A DNA stretch of 64,000 nucleotides from Bathynomus jamesi (lineage: Eukaryota; Arthropoda; Malacostraca; Isopoda; Cirolanidae): NCBI GenBank assembly GCA_023014485.1, contig JAJOZX010001079.1, forward strand, positions 921,001 through 985,000. Direction: 5' to 3'. Below are positions 11,040 to 23,300 of the stretch, piece by piece. The translations under genes and the position numbers were made by a program. Each line of letters begins with the position of its first letter. Within the stretch, counting starts at the first letter, position 1. Below the pieces are notes generated by a model. That model worked only from the letters and a program-made list of their open reading frames with translations, was not told the origin of the DNA and did not search any database.

Positions 11040-12012
11040 GTATACATGAACAGTAGTTCTTTGCATAATAATAATAATAGTGTATTATATTCATATTTAA
11101 TTATTATTAATATATAATAACAATATATATATGTATATTGCTATGACTGGCAAAGAACTTGAACATTTGTAACAAGGTGGAAGATGCAAAGAAGAGAGAA
11201 TTGATTCCAGATTGGTACAATCCCAATGCATTGATTTGAAGGTTACCCACTTTTTTGCGCAGTCGTTGATCTGTGGTACGTTTGTATATTATATACTGGG
11301 TGGAGTCGCTTCAAATGTTTCTATTCGCTGTAGAAGAGAATCTCAATTGGCGTTGACCTCTTCTATTGCGCTGTTCATAAACATTGAAGATTTCAGTGAA
11401 TGCAAAAGTGGAATATTTAGTTTAACTTTTGGTCACTTTGAGTGTTTGTTTTCGAGAAGTTCTTGCTAAAGTGACGAAAAAACACACGTTGATGTATTTT
11501 TAGTGCCAGTATGTACATCAAGGAATACAGATAACCAGTTTTATTGCCTACGTTCCTACAAATATAAAATTTCTAAAAAACGTAAATATTACTAATTGGT
11601 AATATTTTGGTTCTCTTTGGATATTTTATTAATTTTTGGTGAGTGTAATAAAGTTTCAGAAGCAAATACTCAATCGTTACTGATTACTAGATTAGTAATT
11701 TCTTACGCTTTTTAGAATTTTTTTAGGCCGACCTTTTTCCAAACTGTACATTCTATACTGTATATGAATTTTACAAACTTGGTTCGTGTTAATGCATCTC
11801 ACTGCTCTTATAAAACTTTGATCAAAGAATCTGTTGAAGCTATTTGGAAGGATTTTTTTTTCTTGGAAATTGGAGCGTATGCTGCGGGCATACTCAAGTG
11901 GATTCATATCGGGTGACTAATCAGTCCATGCCAAAGTTCTGGCACCATGGCTGTCCTTCCACCCTTGAGATGTGTGGGCAGTGTGAACTGAAGCACCACC
12001 TCCCATAAAAAA

Positions 12013-12043
<31 letters not shown>

Positions 12044-14691
12044 TCTCTCTCTCCATCATCCGTTAGTCACTGATGTCTGCAATAATATTGGGCGAGCAAT
12101 GGCTAACCTGTCATTATAACTCAGACCGCCCAGTGGCTCTACCTAAAAGTCTGAATACATTCCGGCCCGTTTTATAGCACCAAATGCTCCTTGAGGGGGG
12201 GGGGTTGAAGAAATGGATAAATACTTGTTCACCATCTGTTTTTGAACTGCGCAATTACTCTGTTCCCAGTCATACGTGGAATGTTCATTGCCTTAGTTAT
12301 CTGACGATGATTCCTTCCAGTTTCCCACTAACTAATCAACATCGTCCTGTTAAGTCAGTAAGGTCCTACAACCCTCTCTTCTTTAGCATCAATAAATATG
12401 TAATTACAGCAAATTTTAAATGTTTTGCAAAACGTAAAACGATCTGAGTATATTATGCTTTAAAGTGGTGTCTGTTACTTCTGTCATGGCTTTCTGGAGA
12501 AACAGGAAAGAACTTTACGTAGTACTTTCATTCCTTTGGGAGAGATTGATTCCATCAACATTGTACATCCGTAAATCTCACGGGAATAAAGTCGAAGCAT
12601 TGTGAACTAACTTAAATACAGAATATGAAAGGTCTCCCATTTTTGCGTTGTGTATGAGTATCTCTTGCGTGTTTGTATGTGTATATACAGTCGGTATATC
12701 CAGGGCTGGGGTCAAATACTTATTTGTATTTAAAATAGTCATTTCCGTATTTGTATTTGTAATTATATTTGAGAATCTCGAAGGATTTGTATTTTATTTG
12801 CATTTGATCATTGTATTTGCCGTATTTGCTCAAATACATGTCACATGCAACACCTCGGGGAGTCAGTAGTTTGGGCCAAGAGAGAGTTACAAGGACAAGA
12901 GGAAGCCTCAAAGACCTTCCGGTCCACTCTGGGAGGTTCTTGTTATTAAACAAGTTCATTTTTCTTTCAACTATCCTAGCAGTAGTAGAAAACTGGATAG
13001 AAAAGTAGAAGGCTCCCCCCCCCCCCCGCTCCCTCCCTGCCAGAGGCAGGTACGAAAAAAGGTTGAAGAAAATACCTTGACCATGGAAAAGTAGCCAAGG
13101 AAATTTTACAGGAAAGTGGAGAATATATAAATAGCTCTATATTTAGCATGCTCACAGAGACACCGTGCAAGCGAACTCCTGCAGAGTTATGTTATGTTTT
13201 AGTCTTAAACTATGAGAGTATTCAGTACTTTGTCTAGCCTATTTTTAAACACATTTACTCTTTGACTGGAAACAACCTCTGAGGGAAGTTGGTTCCAGAT
13301 ATTAACTATTTTATAGGAAAAGAAATTCCCGCAGACAGAGGTCCTAAATGTCTTTTGTTCCAGTTTAAACCCATTATTTCTTGTCGGATTGGCATTAAAT
13401 GAGAATAAGTTTCTGTAATCTTCCTGAGGGATGCAGACCAAAACTGCGCACAGTATTCCAGTTGAGGTCTGACTAGTGAATTATAAAGAGACATTACAGT
13501 CTCCTTGTTCCGAAACTGGAACTGTCTTTAATATAACCTAATTTTTTAAGGCCCTCTTTCGATCTGCACAGTGCTTCGACAGTTTCAGATTGTTGCTGAT
13601 ATAGACTCCTAAGTCTTTCTCTAGATCGGTCTCAGTCAAGTTCCTTCCCAAGAGAGAGTAATCGGTCTCCGGGTTTTTATAACCTATGTGCATTACCTTA
13701 CATTTGTCCAAGTTGAATGGCATCTGCCAAGTAGCAGACCATTCGCCCAACCTGTCAAGATCGTTCTGAAGCGTTCTTACGCCCTCCTCAGTACCTACAC
13801 TACTTCCTAATTTCGTATCGTCTGCAAATTTGGAGATTGTACTTAGAAGCCCGACGTCTATATCGTTAATATAGATGATAAAAAGTAAAGGACCCAGAAC
13901 CGAACCCTGTGGGACACCACTGGTGACGGACGCCCACTCCGAAGCCTCTCCATTTATTACCACTCTCTGCTTTCTATCTTTTAACCAATCCTCAATCCAG
14001 TTGGAAGCGAGCCAGGTGATTCCTAGTCCTTTGACTTTAGCCATCAATCTCGCGTGAGGGACTTTGTCAAAGACTTTTTGAAAGTCGAGATACACTATAT
14101 CTATTGCCCTACTTGCATCGTACAGTGTATGCATATTATGGAAAAAAAAAGAGAGAGTTACAAGGAGTTACAAGGAAAAGAAGTACCTCTAAAGGCCTTG
14201 CGGCCCATACCGAGGAGGTACCAATGGCAACGGGTGCCAGGGAAAATTTTCTACACCCTCAAATAGTGTGCAAGATTTGGTCTAACCTTTTCTTGAAGTG
14301 ATCCACAGAGGAACTGTTCACAACTTCTGAGGGTAACCTGTTCCACGTGTCACAGATCTTATACGTAAAGTAATTCCCACACACACTAGTCCTAAACCGT
14401 TTCAAATCCAACTTCCAACCATTGTTGCGAGTTGGGTTTCATTTAAATTTACTAAACATGCTTCTAAAATCGACATCATTGAACCCGCGCAAGAGCTTGA
14501 AAACCTCGATCAGTTGACTGCGCAGCCTCCGAGTTTCCAGCGAAAACAAATTCAGGGCGCGTAACCGTCGATTGTAGCCCATATGCCTAACGGAAGGGAT
14601 TAACTTTGTGGCCCTCGCCTGCACTCGCTCCAGCCTCTCAATATCTTTCCTGAGGGTGGGCGACCAGAACTGCACAGCATACTGCAGGTGC

Positions 14692-14744
<53 letters not shown>

Positions 14745-17700
14745 GGTATAAAAAATTTGCTCTTTGGGCAGGTTTGCTATTTGGTGCATCGTAACTGGTG
14801 AGCGGTTTGAAGAGTTGATGTTTGTAAAGTGTAACCAGTAACGAATTGTTTTTTGTTAATTGTTAACGAAATAGTTTTTAGTAATGTTCACTTTTGTTTA
14901 CTTCTAACTTCAACAGTCTCAAAACGGGAACAAATAATTAACTGCTTGAAGTCACACGTAGCCAATTTGAAACTCGTATTTGTATATGAACAATTTGTAT
15001 TTGTATTTGCCAAATAAAAACGCTGCGATTGTGTATTTGTACTTGACAATTCCAAAATTACCATATTTGTATCTGTAGTTGACAAAGTGTATTTGATCCC
15101 AACCCTGGTATGTGTGTGTGTGTGGTGTGATTAGAAAGACCTCTAATAGTTTTCCTGTTACCTACAGACCTCAAGATAAGCACTGCGTCTGTCTCATTTC
15201 ATATTACGTCTTTGAACATTGAGTAAAAATATGTAATTTATTTGTGTTAATGAACATTCATGATGAATTTCGAGAAAATAGTTGGTGTTTCAAGTTTGGG
15301 GGGGAAAATATAAATTTTTGCCTTTTGATGAAAATTTTACTTTTGTATTTTAGAAATGAATTAATTAAAAACTGAAAAATTAATCGAATGACGAAAAACT
15401 TTTTTTTTTTACAAAAAGTGGAAATCGTCCTTTCACGAACGAATATGAAAGTGAAACACTAAAAATTATTTGCGCGTGTAATTGGGAATTTAGGGCCCCA
15501 AATTTTATGTTGCATGAGGGACCCTTTAGCGGCTTTCCACAATTCTCTTTTTGTTTGGTATTATTGTTCGTTTTATTTCATTAATGAATTGGAATCGAGG
15601 AAATTAAAATAAATTTACGCTAAATAAATACGAATTTTACTTCGATAGGAACTGTATTCAAATGGCCTTCTTCATGGACGGTTGTGGACAAGCACTCCAT
15701 CGGAGGGGTTGGGGATAAAATCTCTTTAGCTTTGGCACCGGCGCTGGCATCCAAAGGCTTAAAGGTGCCAATGATAAGTGGAAGAGGATTAGAGCATACA
15801 GGAGGCACTCTGGACAAATTCGAAAGCATTCCCGGTGCGTTAATTATTATAACAAAAATTTTATCTCAATTTTTTTTTTTTAAGGATTGAGCATTTCCTG
15901 CTGTTTGCATTGAATAATTTGGTTTGTGTATGAAATGATTGGGAAGCCTTTTATAATGATTGTGGTTGGTTTGACGCGTGGTAATCGCCTTGCGCATGCG
16001 CGAAGTATGGTTTGTATTATTAGCAACTTTGCACATACTTTGTACATCAGAGAAATTAGAATCGACGTTGAAAATATAAAAACCTAATTTATATACTAAA
16101 TTATATATTTTATATTCTAATCCAAAGCCTGAACCAAGACTCATGTTCTCATTTTTAAAGTTTTTTAAGATTTCATTTGTGTTTCAATAAATATGTTACC
16201 TCACGCAAGGAATTAACCTCAATAGCCATATATATATATATATATATACACAGAGGTGGGTAGTAGTGAAGTAGATATACTTAAGTAGCTTTTTCGAGAA
16301 TTTTCTAGAAAGTACATTTTTTTGTTTTTTTGTAATACTTTTACTTTAACTTAAGTACAATGTTGCGAAAATCTGAAAATTACGAAGTAACAAAACAGCT
16401 GTATGCTTGACAATTTCATTCAAAATTGGTAAACAAATTCTGGAAAAACCCGTTTTCAATCTGCCATCATGTTGGCAAATCCCGAGTTGGTCGCGACTGC
16501 AATACTGCTGCCAAAATTCAAAGCCACTCGGACCAGCCATGAATCTCTTCTCAAGAAAGGTAAGAAAATATGTTGTTAGCCACAATAAACTAGAATAATA
16601 GATAAATGACTAAATGTTAATAAAATATAAATATTTTAAATCAAATTTAATAAAACCCACAGGAATATAGAAAACATATAGTCAAATTCAAATGCTTATT
16701 TTGGTGTTGTGGTACTGTACATTGTAATTTAAGTGTATATTATAATCCTCAACTTCCTAATAATTTTGTTTGGGTATGGATCTAGTATGAATAATTTTTC
16801 TAACTTTTACTTTACTGTACTTGGATTAAAAATGTATTGTTTTGTTAAGATTATTTTTAATTAGTGTTTTCCAATTTTCAGGACTGGACTACATTTTCAG
16901 AGATCGAGAAATAGAAAGAATGAGAAAATCTGGAGACCTTCGACAGTAACTCGACAGATGAAGACGACTTCTTCAAACCTGTCCAGTTTCAAAAATATGT
17001 GGGAAAAGGGGAGATTGATTTATATTTGGCAACTACAATTAACGGCCGTATGGATATGTTGAAGTCATTTCCATCATTTATGGACATATCCATACGGCTA
17101 AATACGCCACTTCCTGAATCTGCAGCCTGCGAATGACTGTTCAGTGTTGGTGACTAATTTTTAGTCCACAAAGAGCCAGGATAGATTGCAAACACTTTGA
17201 AAATCAGCTGTTGTTGAAACTCAATAAGAAATTTTGTACATAATGCATACTTATTATAATAAATTAATTATTAGATAATAAATTATAGTTCTTAATATAA
17301 TAATTCCTACTTATAATAATCCTAATTCTTTATCCTAATGAAGTCTGTTTGCCATAATGATGTTTATTTAATATTATTATATATTTGTAGTGTATTTTAT
17401 TTCATTTTTGAAAAGGTACTTCTTACTTTTCAGTACTTAAGTACATTATAAAACACTTACTTTTGTACTTCAACTTAAGTACTTTTGATAACGTGTACTT
17501 TTACTTTAACTTGAGTACATTTTTTAAAGATTACTTGTACTTTAACTTAAGTAACAAATGAAAGTACTTTACCCACCTCTGTGTGTGTGTGTGTGTGTGA
17601 CAAAGATGAGGGCGACAGCAGACATAGGTTTATTTGTATAGACGTTTCACGTTTCAGAAGTACTCCTTCTATCATCATTGCCAAAATAAATAAAACAAAT

Positions 17701-18478
17701 AATTCACTTGCATTAAATTTTAAAATAAAATTGTAAGTATACCAATTAATAATTAGGAATACCTGGAGAGACAGGTACATTGCAAACAGTTCAGCTCATT
17801 ATTTACAAATGTTAAAACAAATTAAAATCACAGGTACAATGTATAAAATAAATTGGTTACTTCACTACTGCCATTTCAAAGGACTATTAATATAATCTTT
17901 AAAGAGGGCTTCAATTCATGAATATATATAAAGACTCGAGTATTTTAAGATCATTTTTACTGAAGGGACGGACGGTCAGTAATTTGAAAGCCAAAGAAAT
18001 AGGGACGATGGTTACTGTTCATCTCGTGAACTCTAATGCTTAACTGTGAAGGACGAGAGAGAGAGAGAGGGCGCAGAGTACACAACTCAGGCCTAAGTGC
18101 TCATGCGTACGGATTTTGAATGAATTAACGGTCGGATCAGCCAATATATCCTGCATTGCAATCAGGACATTTATAAGAATAGACAAAGCATGAGCATAGC
18201 TCACAAGACGGATTCTTTGTGTCTGAAAAATTATCCTACCGATTTATCAACAGGATCGAATAATTTTAAAATTTATTTTTGTACTTCTCTCTCTCCAGAT
18301 ATTCCTAGTTATTATTATTATTATTATTAATTATATCTACAATTTTATTTTAAATTTTAATGTAAGCGAATTAGTTACTTTATTTATTTTAGAATTGATG
18401 ATGGAAAAACTACTTCCGAAACGTCTGTACAGATAAAGCTATGCTAGCCGGGGCCTTCGTCTTTCTTTTCATATTTTG

Positions 18479-18532
<54 letters not shown>

Positions 18533-20287
18533 TTTTAAATACTAAAACTAATGAAGTTAAGTTATAATTATGTTTGCAAAAGACCAGCGACATTAGCTCA
18601 GTGGGTAACACCGTTTCCTTATAAGCGAAGTAAATTAAGACACTGAGGTCGGGGGTTCGACTCCCGATGGTGCTGGTAAATAATATATAATCCATGCAGG
18701 AGTTAGAGTAACGGGCCACATTATTAGGATGGCCTGAGCGGTGTACCAGTTTTTGGTCCTGCTCACTGATCATATCTGCAAAAGTATGTTATACATGTAT
18801 ATTCGTGATTTATTAATGAACTTTAATGTGATCAGTAGCTTGTGTTGATTTACCATCAGGGCTCAAAGTTTTGCTGGCGGAAGACGAGATGATGAAAGCT
18901 TTAGAAACAGTTGGCTGCGTTATCGTCGGTCAAACGAATACTATGGTTCCAGCTGATAAGCGTATGTACGCTTTTCGCGATGTCACAGCAACCGTTTCAT
19001 CCACTCCATTGATTGTTTGTAAGTTCAACTGTGGTGTTAATCAGTGAGTTCTGATGGACCTTCACCACACGATTTTCGATGGTGTTACTCTATATTCCGG
19101 ACAGTTCACCTAGATGGGCAATTATTTTTATATGGATTCCCCACCATGTCTTGGGAAAATGAGCTTGTTGCATAAAAATAATAATAATAATAATTTATGG
19201 CAAAATTTTTTATCATTGTTGTGGGTATTAAAATGAGGGAACTTGGCTGTGGTGGTGTATTAATAGGAGAAACATACCCTATGGATAAATCATTTAATTT
19301 CTTAATAATAATAACATGGGGTATCTTGGGTATTGTAGATTTCCACTTTAAAAGAGATTATCCACAGAGACTTTTTTTAGTTAAAATTCATATTCAAATT
19401 TTTTATTGTTCAAAAGTACTGGACAGACAGTATACAAGTACAGTATATGCAGTAAGTACATAGATTTTTAAGTACTAGGAATTGCATGCCAAATGTGAAG
19501 CAATGTGGATTGTCTTTTCAAAGCAAAACTTGTATTAATTGCACATAATTTATATACAGAGAGTTGAGAAAAGTAAATAGACACTTCGGTTTCTGCGTAG
19601 TTTTTGATTTGATAATAAAAGTGAATAAATAAGAGATTTATTGAATGAATATATTTAGAATCGTGTTGCTTTCCCCTTTCCATTACGTGAAGGTGACACA
19701 CGTTCTGGCATTCCATTGATGAGCTTTGCCATGGTGTCTATTTCCTTTTGCCAACCCTCCGTAATTGTTGTACAGTCCTTGCTGATGTTTGTTCCCCACA
19801 GCGTCTATTTTAAGCAAAAAAGCGTGTGAATCTCCGCAAAGTCTGGTCCTCGATGTGAAATTTGGCTGCGGAGCTTTCATGAATTCTCAGTTCGAAGCGG
19901 AGAGTCTCGCCGAGTCATTAGTAAGTGCCGGCGACCTCCTCGGCATCAACACCACCGCTCTGGTGACCCGCATGGAAAATCCCATTGGTAAAAAGATTGG
20001 TAACGCTCTCGAGGTGGAAGAGGCCTTAGAGTGTCTCCGAGGGGAAGGGCCAGAAGACTTGAGAGAACTGGTGGTCAGTCTCGGTAAGAATTAAAAGCGT
20101 CTCGACTGCAATTCATTTTGAATGTCGTGGAATTGTTTCGGTAATCACGCATTTAAACACATTAAGTATACCAAAGTGCTCGTTTAGAGTCGATCTTACG
20201 AACCATTAAGAATAACTAATTCTTTCATGTAAGGAGTTGTGCCTTAATGGAAGACATACATCCCATGTACAAATCATTTTATTGATG

Positions 20288-20318
<31 letters not shown>

Positions 20319-23300
20319 TAATAATAATGATGATAATGATAATAATAATAATAGTAATAATAATAATAGTAATAATAATAATTGGGATTGTTTAACCTTC
20401 GTAACGGCAAAGGTCACGTAACGGAGAATACCCTCAGCTTTATACATAAAATCCGAACTACGGGTCTGTACATCATCTGAACATAAAGGACAATAATCCA
20501 TCCAACTATGTAACAGACCCAACGTTGCTTAACCTCGCTGATCTAACTGGAAGCGGTGTTGCAACGTGGCCACGATGTAGCCGTTAGTTCTTCAACGTTC
20601 TAATATTTTTAACTACTTTTGAACAGGTGCAGAACTATTGGTAAGCTCAAAGATTTCTGGTACACCTGAAGAAGGCAAATCTCAAATCGCCGAAGTTCTT
20701 GACAACGGAGAATACCCTCAGCTTTATACATAAAATCCGAACTACGGGTCTGTACATCATCTGAACATAAAGGACAATAATCCATCCAACTATGTAACAG
20801 ACCCAACGTTGCTTAACCTCGCTGATCTAACTGGAAGCGGTGTTGCAACGTGGCCACGATGTAGCCGTTAGTTCTTCAACGTTCTAATATTTTTAACTAC
20901 TTTTGAACAGGTGCAGAACTATTGGTAAGCTCAAAGATTTCTGGTACACCTGAAGAAGGCAAATCTCAAATCGCCGAAGTTCTTGACAACGGATCTGCTC
21001 TAAAGACTTTTTCAAAGATGATACAAGCTCAGGTACGATTATAAGAGTTTTTTTTTTCTATGAACCAAATATTAAATAAAATATTAGTTTTACTCTTTCC
21101 TGCATGCTTGAAAATTCTGAAAAAGCGCATTAAAATCGGTTGTACTCAAGTGCATGTGTTGAATTATTCATTGAACCACAGATTTGCAGCATTTATAAAA
21201 GAATGTATTATTACATTAAATTTATAATGTACAGAGGATGTTCTAAAATTACCTAGTAAACTTTTATGTTCTAAAATTACCTGTAAACAGTGATGGGCAC
21301 CGTTACATTAAATTGGGCGGCATTACCGTTACTCGTTACACGTCGAAAATGTACTCGGCTTTACCGTTACATCGTTACTTTTGAAATCCTTAAAGCGTTA
21401 CCGTTACTCGATACATGTAACGACGTTACAAGTAACTAGTTACATTTGATATTTGTTTATGTGCCTTCACACGTATTTTGAAACTACGGATAAACTTACA
21501 AATGGAAGCCATACCACATAAATTCTAATAGCTACTACTATTGGCTATATAAATGTTGTTTTCTTAAGAACGATATATTGCACAATAGTAATTTGTACCC
21601 CCAATGATTTTTGGGAAAGATGAAGAAACATAGAAAATATAAATTTAGTTGTTGCCACTAACACGGAATAGTGAATTGCATTTAATAATCCTCATGAATG
21701 GATGGCAATGTTATCAAATTCAAATATCGAGTAACGAGTAACGAAATATCGTTACATTGATAAAATTTGCAAAGCGTTACCGTTACATTGATACATTTGA
21801 AAATCTTTCAGGCGTTACCGTTACTCGTTACAATTGTTATATGAACGCAATATCTTAACAAAAATTATGCAATATTTATCAATTTTATTCCAAATACAGC
21901 AAAGGCAAGTCTAAAATTGTTTATTTTAGATGTTCAAAGTGCCTTCCTACAACTTGAACACATTGTTCACAAGGTCCGATTGCTGATCGACAGACATATA
22001 AAAGTTTACTAGGTAATTTTAGAACACCTCGTATATTAACAAACACAAACTAAGTGATTGTTTAGGTATTTTAGCAAACGCATTGTAGTAGTGATTTTAA
22101 GACATATATCATGTAATCTAATTTACATTTGTAAATATTCTTAAAAATGCGTTACTTTAAAAGCCATAACCAGGGTGCTTGTACAAGGTGTTCGGAAAGT
22201 CACTGTGCACTTATATAATCGAGATCGTCCACTCACGCTTGATGACGTGAAAACTGCAATAACTGCGTACATAAGGTCCATTTCAAAAGAAGAACTGACA
22301 AAGGTGTTTCAAAATAAAATAAGACGGGTCCAGGCCTGTATTGCTGTTAAAGGACATCACTTTCAACACCTTTTATAAGTTCTGATGGTCCCATCCATAA
22401 CCTCTATCATACATGCAATGTTATACTATTGTATGCTATTAAATAAATATAAGTGCACAGTGACTTTCCGAACACCCTGTAGATACGCATAGTACTTTCC
22501 TCATGTTGTATGCTTACTAAGGCCAGATAATTTCATTCAATCTTATGAGAAACTTCCATGCGACAAAGGGTTAAAATATAATTTTTATTTTATTCTATTG
22601 ATTACTTCCCATTCATGCACAAGTAAAAGTGAGAATTCCAGATTTGAAAAGATTTTCTTGATTTGAGAAATAATGTCATTCCCATTCGTGGTAAAGGCGC
22701 CAAATCAGAATGATTAATATTTCCTAACCGAACTGAACTAAACTCAGCCAAACCTGGCATTAATCTAACGTAATCGAACTTGGACCGAAGTTGGAAAATC
22801 GTGGATGAGAATGAAAATGTCATGAAATGGGAAAGAATCAATATAAAAATTTCCTTTATTGAGATTATCACCCGCAGATTTCTCTTGGGCGGAATGAAAT
22901 GGGAATGATATTGAGGGGGATTATACCTTTTCTTTTGATGCGTGAGAATTACACTACCGAGTGCACCCATTTTCCCACAGTCCTATCCCTCTAGCTACAA
23001 AATTATTCTTTTTAAAGGTTAGGATTTTCCTTATCTTAACTTTAGTTTTGGTATTTGGTAAGTCCTTCTTCTGTTTCCCAAGTGAGTTTGTAAAGTTCTT
23101 GGATTAATTTGAGATTCGGACCTTGTCCTTCAATTATTTTGCACGTATAACACTGGTATGCATCAATTTTGCTGTCAAGGGTTTTGTAAGTGATTCTTAT
23201 AGAGTGTTTCCTGCTGATTTCGAATCTGCAATCCGTTTTTCTCAATCAGCTCAGGTTATCCGGCTATGGCCTCATAAGTAAAATAGAATTTTTCGTGATT

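Larger units (their letters stand above)
12701..15107. mobile_element. hAT-like element with nested CR1 LINEs
   Basis: Terminal repeats are CAGGGCTGGGGTCAAATAC (left) and, in complement, CAGGGTTGGGATCAAATAC (right). Subterminal runs of GTATTTGTATTTG occur at both ends (12720-12840 and 14965-15090). Flanks (GGTATATC / GTATGTGT) match only partly. The centre is occupied by two minus-strand CR1-like fragments, so the host element may be a short non-autonomous one. Confidence 0.6.

Noticed and set aside
18582..18665. Functional tRNA gene suggested by A and B boxes
   Set aside because: Extra bases between the boxes, no acceptor stem and a SINE-like body; the same holds at 40225 and 40360.
18480..18773. 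Minus-strand frame ending in Tyr-Ile repeats
   Set aside because: Translation of (TA)n and a SINE.
20274..20522. Open frame with long poly-Leu tail on the minus strand
   Set aside because: It is translation of the 5S-derived SINE and its ATT microsatellite.
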